The notes under the pieces were generated by a model, which saw only the letters and a list, made by a program, of their open reading frames with translations, had not been told where the DNA came from and did no database searches. The position numbers and the translations under genes were made by a program. 64,000 nt of DNA from assembly GCF_005280205.1 (NCBI RefSeq), contig NZ_SUND01000013.1:62001-126000 (forward strand), given 5' to 3'. The DNA comes from Bacillus yapensis (GTDB taxonomy: Bacteria > Bacillota > Bacilli > Bacillales > Cytobacillaceae). Below are positions 17,621 to 24,871 of this stretch, one piece after another. How positions within the stretch are numbered: the stretch's first letter is position 1; the number at the start of each line of letters is the position of its first letter.

Positions 17621-18166
17621 ATGCTTTTTCAAAACGGTAAACTAGTAGTCCGAGAGTTAGAAAACAGGGATAATCATTTGTTAGCGAAATGGCTTTCTGA
17701 CCCTAGAGTTCTTGAGTTTTATGAGGGAAGAGATAACCCATTTGATTTAGAAAAAGTGAATCAGACGTTTTATCAGCGAGAGAATGGTGTGGTCAGATGC
17801 ATGGTTGAATTTGAAAATGTTGAGATTGGCTATATTCAGTTCTATCCAGTAGATGATGAAGAACGAGAGCTATATGGTTATGATGAAGTTCCGGATAGGA
17901 TATATGGAATGGACCAGTTTATAGGGGAGCCTGAATACTGGAATCGAGGAATTGGTACAGCGCTTGTTTCATCTATGGTGGAGTATCTGTTGGAGCAGAA
18001 GCAAGCAGACAGAGTGGTGATGGATCCGCAAACTTGGAATGAACGGGCGATAAAATGTTACGAGAAATGCGGTTTTACAAGGGTGAAACTTTTACCAAAA
18101 AGAGAACTGCATGAGGGAAAGTATCGTGATTGCTGGTTAATAGAGTACGTAAAAATAGATAGATAA
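17621..18166 (+). CDS. GNAT acetyltransferase, AAC(6')-like
   Basis: A 181-residue N-acetyltransferase. The pattern DQFIGEPEYWNRGIGTALV (acetyl-CoA binding loop R/G-x-G-x-G/A) followed by VVMDPQTWNERAIKCYEKCGF is typical of the branch that includes aminoglycoside 6'-N-acetyltransferases and siderophore acyltransferases. Length also fits. TAGGAGAG precedes the ATG. Resistance activity cannot be decided from sequence; many chromosomal Bacillus members of this branch have no proven substrate. Confidence 0.82.
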   Translation: MLFQNGKLVVRELENRDNHLLAKWLSDPRVLEFYEGRDNPFDLEKVNQTFYQRENGVVRCMVEFENVEIGYIQFYPVDDEERELYGYDEVPDRIYGMDQFIGEPEYWNRGIGTALVSSMVEYLLEQKQADRVVMDPQTWNERAIKCYEKCGFTRVKLLPKRELHEGKYRDCWLIEYVKIDR

Positions 18167-18182
18167 TTATTTGAATTTTCGT

Positions 18183-18188
18183 TATAAT
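18183..18188 (+). promoter_or_regulatory. Probable -10 box for the leader peptide transcript
   Basis: A consensus TATAAT lies 46 bases before the leader start. A weak -35 (TAGATA, about 17 bases upstream) is the best available. Confidence 0.4.
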
Positions 18189-18228
18189 AAACATGTAAAT
18201 AAATGAACGGATAAAGGAGGGGATTCCC

Positions 18229-18291
18229 ATGATAATTTTAAACTGTATAGCTTGTATGAATTACGATGGTGAAATCCCCCTTAACAAATGA
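18229..18291 (+). CDS. 20-codon leader peptide upstream of an acetyltransferase gene
   Basis: ATG 18229 has an exceptionally strong site (AAAGGAGGGG) and encodes the 20 residues MIILNCIACMNYDGEIPLNK, stopping at TGA 18289-18291. It is followed 13 bases later by a strong terminator and then by an acetyltransferase gene. Codons near its end (AATCCCC at 18273-18279) are complementary to its own ribosome binding region (GGGGATT at 18219-18225). This layout resembles translation-coupled attenuators of antibiotic resistance genes, but no such link is proven here. Confidence 0.5.
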   Translation: MIILNCIACMNYDGEIPLNK

Positions 18292-18304
18292 ATGTATTGG
18301 TATG

Positions 18305-18341
18305 AAAGGCCTTCGTAAATTTACGGAGGTCTTTTATTTTT
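18305..18341 (+). terminator. Terminator/attenuator between leader peptide and acetyltransferase
   Basis: AAAGGCCTTCGTAAA (18305-18319) pairs along its whole length with TTTACGGAGGTCTTT (18320-18334), with two G-T wobbles, and is followed by a T-rich tail. It lies upstream of the acetyltransferase start, so readthrough would be needed for expression from the leader promoter. Confidence 0.75.
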
Positions 18342-18364
18342 GGGGTAACAATGAGGAGGAAAAC

Positions 18365-18952
18365 ATGGAAATTAGAGCATATCAAGAAAATGATGAAATC
18401 AGTTGGGTACGTTGTAGAGTCTTATCATTTTTGGACACTGCGTATTTTGATAATGTCCTTAAAGAAAAAGAAAAATACAACAATCCTGCAATTGAACTTG
18501 TGGCAATCGAAGATGAGCAAATGGTTGGGTTATTAGATGTTGAATATGAGCTTGAGGAAAGAACGGTCTGTTCCGGAGGCGAAGGATTAGGCGGGATGAT
18601 TTGGCATATTGCGGTCCATCCTGATTATCGTAGAAGGGGAATAGCTGGTCAATTATTATATGAAGCTGAAAAGATAGCAAAAGAGAAGAGTTTGAATCGT
18701 TTAGAGGCTTGGACTCGGGATGATAATTGGGTGAATCAATGGTATCAAAAGAATGGTTTTCAGAATGTAGAATCCTATTTGCATGTATATCTTGAAGGCA
18801 GGGATGAAATGAAGGATGTATTAAAATCAGAAATCCCTGGGTTGTATCCAGTGCATGCTTTTGCTCATTATGTCGGCGAAGAAAAAGACACTATTAGAAA
18901 ACGATTTAAACGGGTACATGAATGTATTTGTTATGAGAAAAAGTTGGAATAA
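18365..18952 (+). CDS. GNAT family N-acetyltransferase behind a leader peptide
   Basis: A 195-residue acetyltransferase. The acetyl-CoA site is IAVHPDYRRRGIAGQLLYEA (R-R-x-G-x-A/G), followed by RLEAWTRDDNWVNQWYQKNGF, the usual final strand and helix of GNAT domains. A C-terminal extension of about 60 residues (VHAFAHYVGEEKDTIRKRF) is less common. GAGGAGG precedes ATG 18365; the open frame upstream to 18266 runs through the terminator and is not used. The presence of a leader peptide and attenuator suggests inducible expression. The substrate is unknown. Confidence 0.83.
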   Translation: MEIRAYQENDEISWVRCRVLSFLDTAYFDNVLKEKEKYNNPAIELVAIEDEQMVGLLDVEYELEERTVCSGGEGLGGMIWHIAVHPDYRRRGIAGQLLYEAEKIAKEKSLNRLEAWTRDDNWVNQWYQKNGFQNVESYLHVYLEGRDEMKDVLKSEIPGLYPVHAFAHYVGEEKDTIRKRFKRVHECICYEKKLE

Positions 18953-18964
18953 GGATTTCTCCTT

Positions 18965-18996
18965 AAGGTGCACTTGCTTTGCGAGTGTGCCTTTTT
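18965..18996 (+). terminator. Terminator after the acetyltransferase gene
   Basis: The stem AAGGTGCACTTGC / GCGAGTGTGCCTT, with wobble pairs and a 3-base loop, is followed by TTT. Confidence 0.65.
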
Positions 18997-19014
18997 GGAG
19001 TAATCAGACCGACT

Positions 19015-19278
19015 TTAATTTCGTTCAACTATTTTTCTATAAAAAATGATTGTTAGAAGGCAGATCAATGCTAATCCGATGAAAGTAAATATGAAGTAAA
19101 GTGGAGAGCTGCTGACCCCAAAAGCCACTTCACTTTGAAGTGTTTCTACTTCTACCCATCTATCTGAAATATCAGGTTTATAGTTCCTTGTTTTTATATA
19201 GCCTACAACCAAGACTCCGAATATGTAGATTAAATGAATTACAAAGGAAAAAATTAATGATTGAATAATAGGCTTCAA
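19015..19278 (-). CDS. Small two-helix membrane protein, unknown function
   Basis: An 87-residue protein with hydrophobic segments at about 5-28 and 58-82 and a polar middle (KTRNYKPDISDRWVEVETLQ). It starts at TTG 19278 with AAAGGG about 11 bases upstream; no ATG is available in frame. I do not recognise a family. It stands alone between two terminators. Confidence 0.5.
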   Translation of the reverse strand: MKPIIQSLIFSFVIHLIYIFGVLVVGYIKTRNYKPDISDRWVEVETLQSEVAFGVSSSPLYFIFTFIGLALICLLTIIFYRKIVERN

Positions 19279-19383
19279 TTAAACATACACCCTTTCATAC
19301 CTTTATTTCCCATAATAAACCGTATAGGATATTTCAGCAAACAACATTCTTATAAAGAGCAATTAATGAATACCTCCAAAACA

Positions 19384-19420
19384 AAAGGTCACCATACACT
19401 AACCCAGTATGGCGACCTTT
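19384..19420 (-). terminator. Terminator of the betaine operon
   Basis: A 14-bp stem with one mismatch, AAAGGTCACCATAC / GTATGGCGACCTTT, lies 23 bases after the stop of the binding-protein gene and ends in TTTTGT on the minus strand. Confidence 0.8.
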
Positions 19421-19442
19421 CTTCAAATCTACAATTCTCTTG

Positions 19443-20351
19443 CTACTTCACCCAACCATCAGCCACATCCTGATGCTCAGAAACCCATTTCTCGACTCCG
19501 GCCATTTCATCGCTTGCATCCTTAATCGCGGACTCTAAAGTCGCGAGGTCTGACAATGAAATTTTGAAATTAGAAATCCACTTTGCGACCTCGGGGTAAT
19601 CATCTGCAAAGCCTTTGCGGCTGATTGATTGAAGTTCCTCGATTCCATTCGGGTTCATCATGTTTTGTGGGTCTTCTAAATAACGTAGGTTATACGCTTC
19701 GAATGCCCAGTGAGGGCGCCACAATGTGACAACAATCGGTTTTTGATCAGCGACAGCTTTTTCAAGCTCAGCTAACATAGCGGGTGTACTGCTTTCTACT
19801 AAAGTCCAATCATCCAATCCGTACTTTGGCATAGCCTCTCTTGAAAGTCTCATCAATCCTGCACCAGGTTCAATTCCAACAATCTTACTGTCTAAGTCGC
19901 TAGCCAAATCCTTCACTTCCTCAATTGACTGTATATCCATGTAATCTGGTACAGCCAGTCCATTGTCAGCCTCGTCGTACCAGGTACCAAGCACCTCTAA
20001 ATCCTTACCGTAATCCTCCATATAAGTAGAGTGGGTTGACGGCATCCATACGTCTAAAAATAAATCAATGCTTCCTTGCGCAACACCAGTGAAAACAGGG
20101 GCAACATCCGCTAACGTTGCATTGACTTTGTAGCCTTTTTCCTCTAAAAGATACTTCCATAAATAGGTGACAGCCACGTCTTCATCCCAGGGAATATAAC
20201 CAATCTTAATTTCTTTTGATTTATCCACTGTTTCTGAAGCTTCCTCTGGTTTCTCTCCTTCACTGCTGGATGTCCCACTCGACTCATTGTTACCACAGGC
20301 AGTCAATACTAGCATTAACATGAGCACAATCAAAAAGCTCGTTTTTTTCAA
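19443..20351 (-). CDS. opuAC: Glycine betaine ABC transporter substrate-binding lipoprotein
   Basis: A 302-residue lipoprotein. The signal peptide ends at the lipobox LTAC, so the mature protein is anchored by a lipidated Cys. The binding domain matches OpuAC-type proteins: IGYIPWDEDVAVTYLW, the VFTGVAQGSIDLFLDVWMP segment and VVTLWRPHWAFEAYNLRYLED with Trp residues that form the aromatic box for the quaternary amine. TTG 20351 is preferred, since it gives the classic MKKTSFLIVL signal start with GGAG 9 bases upstream. Last gene of the uptake and degradation operon, so uptake here probably serves catabolism as well as osmoprotection. Confidence 0.9.
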   Translation of the reverse strand: MKKTSFLIVLMLMLVLTACGNNESSGTSSSEGEKPEEASETVDKSKEIKIGYIPWDEDVAVTYLWKYLLEEKGYKVNATLADVAPVFTGVAQGSIDLFLDVWMPSTHSTYMEDYGKDLEVLGTWYDEADNGLAVPDYMDIQSIEEVKDLASDLDSKIVGIEPGAGLMRLSREAMPKYGLDDWTLVESSTPAMLAELEKAVADQKPIVVTLWRPHWAFEAYNLRYLEDPQNMMNPNGIEELQSISRKGFADDYPEVAKWISNFKISLSDLATLESAIKDASDEMAGVEKWVSEHQDVADGWVK

Positions 20352-20381
20352 CCCTTCCAACTCCAATCTTTACTTAATTTT

Positions 20382-21236
20382 CTACGATATATTTGCTTTT
20401 TTCTGCGCTGAAAAATTTGTCATTCTGTCCAAAATAATAGCGATGATAACAACGGATATTCCTCCGATGAAGCCTAAGCCAACATCAAGTAAACTAATGC
20501 TTCTTAGCACTTCTGCACCTAATCCACCCGCTCCAACCATCGATGAGATAACGACCATCGACAGAGACAGCATGATTACTTGATTCACTCCTGACATAAT
20601 CATTGGAAAAGCAAGGGGTAATTGAACCTTAAAGAGCTTTTGCCATTCAGTAGCTCCAAAAGCTTCTGCTGCTTCTAAAGTGGTATGCGGAACTTGCTGC
20701 AAACCTAATAATGTTAGGCGGACAGCTGGAGGCATGGCGAAAATGAAAGTGGCAATTAGTGCAGTTACATTTCCCAATCCAAAAAGGATGACAGCAGGAA
20801 TCAAATAGACGAAGGCAGGCATTGTCTGCATAATATCCAGAAGTGGGATGACAATGGCTTTTATCCGATCAAAACGGTGGGCAAGGATTCCAAGGGGGAT
20901 CCCAAATAGTAGAGATATAATCGTCGAGGCAAGGACAAGCGATAACGTTAACATAGATGCTTGCCATAGTCCTAAGTTCATAATCAGAAACAAGCCAAAA
21001 GCGGTAAATGCAGCAATCTTCCAATTGGTCAGCCACCAAGAGAGTCCGACAATCAAAAACAGCATGACGAGGGGAGGCGGTAGCATCAAAAGCCATTCTA
21101 AACTATCGATGACACTTGAAATCATTGTATTAATCACATCAAAAACAACGGAAAAGCTCTCGGTCAAATAATCAATAAAATCATTTGACCAATCATCTAA
21201 AGGAATACGGGGAATGCCAGTGATCGCCATTGTCAT
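20382..21236 (-). CDS. opuAB: Glycine betaine ABC transporter permease
   Basis: A 284-residue permease with about six to seven membrane segments, of the OpuAB/ProW type. The conserved cytoplasmic loop that contacts the ATPase is EAAEAFGATEWQKLFKVQLP. GGAGGTG lies 8 bases before the ATG, and the start overlaps the ATPase stop (ATGA), so translation is coupled. Confidence 0.93.
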   Translation of the reverse strand: MTMAITGIPRIPLDDWSNDFIDYLTESFSVVFDVINTMISSVIDSLEWLLMLPPPLVMLFLIVGLSWWLTNWKIAAFTAFGLFLIMNLGLWQASMLTLSLVLASTIISLLFGIPLGILAHRFDRIKAIVIPLLDIMQTMPAFVYLIPAVILFGLGNVTALIATFIFAMPPAVRLTLLGLQQVPHTTLEAAEAFGATEWQKLFKVQLPLAFPMIMSGVNQVIMLSLSMVVISSMVGAGGLGAEVLRSISLLDVGLGFIGGISVVIIAIILDRMTNFSAQKKANIS

Positions 21237-22483
21237 CTTTGGGACACCTCCTTTTGAAGAACTTCATTAACATTTCCAGAATCCACATCGATCTGTTCGG
21301 TTAAACTAGCAATCAACGAATCTTTATCAATCTGCCCAATTAAACGGTTTTGTTCATTAACGACAGCTACTGGTAACTGACGATTCACTAATAGGGGAAT
21401 GACTTCACGTAACGCAACAGCAGGATGAACACACATCGGCCGCTCAAGCTTCACGTTCGTTAAATCCTGCTTGTGAAACTCAACGAGTTCTACGACTCTT
21501 TCAATCGGCAGTGCACCTATTAACGTTTGCATCTCGTTTACAACAAGGATCGATGATCGTTTTTTCGCTTTCATTCTCCGTAAAACAACCTGAGGAGATT
21601 CATGCTCAAGGGCGAACACATCTACAGTGCTCATCGCACTTTTCGCCTGACGGATTTTACTATAATCCACATCCTGCACTAGTTTTTTCACATATTCGGT
21701 AGCCGGTTGGCTTAGAATATACTCAGCAGTTCCAATTTGGACAATCTCTCCATCCTTCATAACGGCAGCTCGTTGTCCAAGGGTTAATGCCTCATCTAAA
21801 TCATGGGTTACAAAGATAACAGTCTTATGAATTTCATCTTGTATATCAAGGAATAATTTTTGCATTTCACGCCGAATAAGGGGGTCTAATGCAGAAAAGG
21901 GTTCATCCATTAATAAAATTTCTTGGTTAGATGCCAGTGCCCGTGCTAATCCTACCCGTTGTTGCATTCCACCTGATAATTCATGGATTCTTTTGTAGGC
22001 TTGACCATTAAGCCCAACTAACTCCATGGCATCTCGCCCTTTTTTATCGCGCATATGGGCTGGGATGCCATTAATCTCTAATCCAAATGTAATATTCTCA
22101 AGAACCGTGCGATTAGGGAGTAGGCCAACATTTTGAAAAACCATCCCCATCTTATTTCGACGAATGTGCTGCAGTTGCTTTTTTCCCAGGTGAGCAATGT
22201 CGTCGTTCTCCAAATACACCATTCCTTCGGTAGGGGGGATGAGACCATTCAAACATCGAAGGAGTGTGGACTTACCACTACCAGACAATCCAATTAAGAC
22301 GAAGGTTTCTCCTTGTTTTACTTCAAAAGAAGCATCGAGTATCGCCACGGTTGTTTTTGTTTCAACCTCGACTTCGTCTTTATTTTTTCCAGACCTTCGC
22401 AATTCAAGAGCCTTATCTTTTTCCTTTCCAAAGGTTTTTGAAACATTTTCAACACGTATGAGAGCATCTTTCGATTTACTCAT
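21233..22483 (-). CDS. opuAA: Glycine betaine ABC transporter ATPase with CBS domains
   Basis: A 416-residue ATPase. Walker A is GLSGSGKST (about 65-73), the ABC signature LSGGMQQRVGLARALA, Walker B LLMDEPFSALD. Two C-terminal CBS domains (from about 285) are present; in OpuA these sense ionic strength. A charged insert (LRRSGKNKDEVEVETK) near the N-terminus is typical of the OpuA/ProV branch. ATG 22483 has AAGGGAG 8 bases upstream; ATG 22489 and GTG 22492 are alternatives. It sits downstream of the catabolic genes in the same direction, after a 73-base gap. Confidence 0.92.
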   Translation of the reverse strand: MSKSKDALIRVENVSKTFGKEKDKALELRRSGKNKDEVEVETKTTVAILDASFEVKQGETFVLIGLSGSGKSTLLRCLNGLIPPTEGMVYLENDDIAHLGKKQLQHIRRNKMGMVFQNVGLLPNRTVLENITFGLEINGIPAHMRDKKGRDAMELVGLNGQAYKRIHELSGGMQQRVGLARALASNQEILLMDEPFSALDPLIRREMQKLFLDIQDEIHKTVIFVTHDLDEALTLGQRAAVMKDGEIVQIGTAEYILSQPATEYVKKLVQDVDYSKIRQAKSAMSTVDVFALEHESPQVVLRRMKAKKRSSILVVNEMQTLIGALPIERVVELVEFHKQDLTNVKLERPMCVHPAVALREVIPLLVNRQLPVAVVNEQNRLIGQIDKDSLIASLTEQIDVDSGNVNEVLQKEVSQR

Positions 22484-22556
22484 CCGCATCACTCCCTTCT
22501 AAGAAATGGAGTGGAGGACTGGTTGACAAGTTCAAGCCTCGCCAACCAGAACTTCA

Positions 22557-23705
22557 CTATTTACCGGCTAATCCGATTGCTTCAAGGACATAGTTATAAA
22601 AAACAGATACATGCTGTTCAACAGGGACTAAGACGCCTCCATTTTTGTAGGCTTTAGAACCCATATTTTCCTGACACCATTCACAAGCGACAAAGTCCTG
22701 TTCATTGGTGCGGTGGAATAGTTCAACCGCATCAGATGGATCAAAATCAGGCTTCGCGATTTCGTCTGGGTCAAACAACCAGTCACAAATGACTTTAGAA
22801 TGGTCCGCAGATATAGGAATGATTCGATGGATGATGATATGATCAGGCGTTAAATTTATGAACACATGAGGAAGAATTGTCATTCCGAAATAGAGACGGT
22901 CATCCTCAGGTAACAAGCCTTTTAATTTTGGACGTTCCTTTTTTCCGCTGATCGAAAAAGAGTGCAAGTCGTCACGTAATTCTGCACCAGTGCCAATCCC
23001 GTTTTGAGTGCCGACGCCACTTTTAAAAGATGGGAAGGCAGCCGTTAATTCTGGATGAATGGCAGAACAGTGATAGCATTCCTGGAAGTTTTCTACGATT
23101 AGCTTCCAATTGGCTTTCACTTCATATTCTTTGCTGTGAGCTACCTTCAAGCTAGCAAGGTTGTAGCGAGCAAAGGTATCTAGTTCACCAAATCGAAGAA
23201 GAATTTGTGTATCCAATTGCTGTTCAATTGGTCTAGGATTCTCGGAAAAACTGAGCCAAATCAGGCCATGCCATGTTCGTACATGGATGGATTCTAAGGC
23301 ATACGCAGGTTTGTTCACTAATTCTTCTTTGAATTCTGTTGTGTTTGGGACGCTTAACAAATTCCCATCCAGTCCATAGCTCCAGGAGTGATAAGGACAT
23401 TGAAGGACTGCCCTTTTTCCACATGGATCCGTGCAAAGCTTAGCTCCGCGATGGCGGCATACATTTAAGAAAGCACGAAGAACGTAATCCTTTCCTCGGA
23501 CGATGACAATATTTTCACCTTCCACATTCAGCGTGATGTATTGGCCAGCTTCAGCCACATCGCATTCATAGCCAACAAAAATCCATTCCTTCGAATAAAT
23601 ATGTTCCTTTTCTAAAGCGAAAATTTCAGAAGATGTGTATAGGGGACCTTTTAAGGTTGGCTTCATATTACTCAATTCGTTAACAGCACTGTTTTCTAAC
23701 ACCAT
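22557..23705 (-). CDS. Rieske oxygenase, probable glycine betaine monooxygenase (GbcA-like)
   Basis: A 382-residue Rieske non-haem iron oxygenase. The [2Fe-2S] ligands are Cys83-x-His85 (NVCRHRG) and Cys103-x2-His106 (QCPYHSW). The catalytic iron site is ENFQECYHCSAIHPEL (His212, His217), with a downstream Asp in NEQDFVACEW. Start ATG 23705 has GGAGGG 7 bases upstream. Sequence character and neighbours indicate demethylation of glycine betaine to dimethylglycine with release of formaldehyde. The reductase partner (GbcB type) is not in this window, so electrons must come from elsewhere. Choline or carnitine oxygenases are less likely alternatives. Confidence 0.85.
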   Translation of the reverse strand: MVLENSAVNELSNMKPTLKGPLYTSSEIFALEKEHIYSKEWIFVGYECDVAEAGQYITLNVEGENIVIVRGKDYVLRAFLNVCRHRGAKLCTDPCGKRAVLQCPYHSWSYGLDGNLLSVPNTTEFKEELVNKPAYALESIHVRTWHGLIWLSFSENPRPIEQQLDTQILLRFGELDTFARYNLASLKVAHSKEYEVKANWKLIVENFQECYHCSAIHPELTAAFPSFKSGVGTQNGIGTGAELRDDLHSFSISGKKERPKLKGLLPEDDRLYFGMTILPHVFINLTPDHIIIHRIIPISADHSKVICDWLFDPDEIAKPDFDPSDAVELFHRTNEQDFVACEWCQENMGSKAYKNGGVLVPVEQHVSVFYNYVLEAIGLAGK

Positions 23706-23722
23706 TTCGGATCCCTCCAAAA

Positions 23723-24871
23723 TTATTGATACGCGAAGCGTTTTGGACTGAATAAATCAATCGGGTGGTTCGTTTTTCCATGGATGGCTAAGTCGGCTAA
23801 AATTTCGCCTACGACACTCGCAAACTTAAATCCGTGTCCAGAGAATCCTGCTGCCACTGATACTTGCGGATGATTTGGATGAGTGGAAATAACAAAATGT
23901 TCATCTGCAGTATTGGTATACATGCATGTTTTTCCTTGTAAAAATCGTCCGTTCAACGATGGGATGAATTGAGCTAGATACTCCCGAATCAATTCCACTT
24001 CATTTGTGTAAACGTTTCGATCAATGGTTTGAGGGGTACAAGGCTTGCCTTTTCGAAAAAAGGCGACCTTCGCTCCTTCAGCGCCTATGCCGAATGAAGG
24101 GAAGCCGTATAATTGAACACCGTCATCGCCTTCCCAAATATAGATTGGATGCTTGCCAACGCGATAGGGCTCTATGCCTCCAATCGGTTCAAAGAACATT
24201 TGAATATGACGCTCAACTTCAAGGCTCACACCAAGATTTTGTAAAAGCTGTGGGGCCCACGCACCTGCAGAAATGATCAGCTTACCAGCTTCATAGGTTC
24301 CGTGTGTAGTGACCACTTTTACACCATCACCTGAAGGGTTCGCTTCCCATGAAACAACAGGTTCAAAGAAGTGGAGCTCGGCACCTTGTATTTCAGCTTG
24401 CTGGAGGTGGGTATAGACACTAAGTTCAGGTCTGACAAAACCAGCTTTTTTCTCATAAAGCGCGATATGATGAGGTTCTGGAGTAAAAGCAGGGAATCTG
24501 CTACGAATGTCACTTGAGTCCAACACCTCATACGAGAGACCCCATTGTTTCGCGCTACCGATACTGCCAGAAACGGTTAGACTATCTGGCGGACCAAACA
24601 TCAATCCACCTGTCACGATGAGGATATCCTCGCCACTTTCTTTTTCAATTTCCTCCCATAGCTCGTAGGAACGTAGCAATAGTGGAACGTAAGAAGGGTC
24701 TTCAAAGTATGCTTGACGGATAATGCGTGAACCACCGTGACTCGATCCTTGGTCATGAGCGGGACCGAATTGATCAATCCCAAGTACTTTCTGTCCTCGT
24801 TTTGCCAATTGATAAGCGGCGGTACTACCCATTGCCCCAAGTCCAATGACAATCACATCAAAATTATTCAT
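23723..24871 (-). CDS. soxA: Monomeric sarcosine oxidase
   Basis: A 382-residue flavoenzyme that oxidises sarcosine to glycine, formaldehyde and hydrogen peroxide. The N-terminal FAD site is VIGLGAMGSTAAY (residues 8-20), with the typical GSSHGGSRIIRQAY. Cys316 in KTCMYTNTADEHF matches the Cys that holds FAD covalently in Bacillus sarcosine oxidase, followed by AAGFSGHGFKF. The related N-methyltryptophan oxidase is an alternative, but the betaine context favours sarcosine. AAGGAG precedes the ATG. The start overlaps the upstream dehydrogenase stop by ATGA. Confidence 0.92.
   Translation of the reverse strand: MNNFDVIVIGLGAMGSTAAYQLAKRGQKVLGIDQFGPAHDQGSSHGGSRIIRQAYFEDPSYVPLLLRSYELWEEIEKESGEDILIVTGGLMFGPPDSLTVSGSIGSAKQWGLSYEVLDSSDIRSRFPAFTPEPHHIALYEKKAGFVRPELSVYTHLQQAEIQGAELHFFEPVVSWEANPSGDGVKVVTTHGTYEAGKLIISAGAWAPQLLQNLGVSLEVERHIQMFFEPIGGIEPYRVGKHPIYIWEGDDGVQLYGFPSFGIGAEGAKVAFFRKGKPCTPQTIDRNVYTNEVELIREYLAQFIPSLNGRFLQGKTCMYTNTADEHFVISTHPNHPQVSVAAGFSGHGFKFASVVGEILADLAIHGKTNHPIDLFSPKRFAYQ

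Noticed and set aside
17621-18166. Confirmed aminoglycoside resistance gene
   Set aside because: The motif pattern fits the AAC(6') branch, but chromosomal members often have other substrates and no mobile element is near.
18266-18364. N-terminal extension of the acetyltransferase
   Set aside because: The extra 33 codons run through the leader end and terminator hairpin and lack a ribosome site; ATG 18365 has GAGGAGG.
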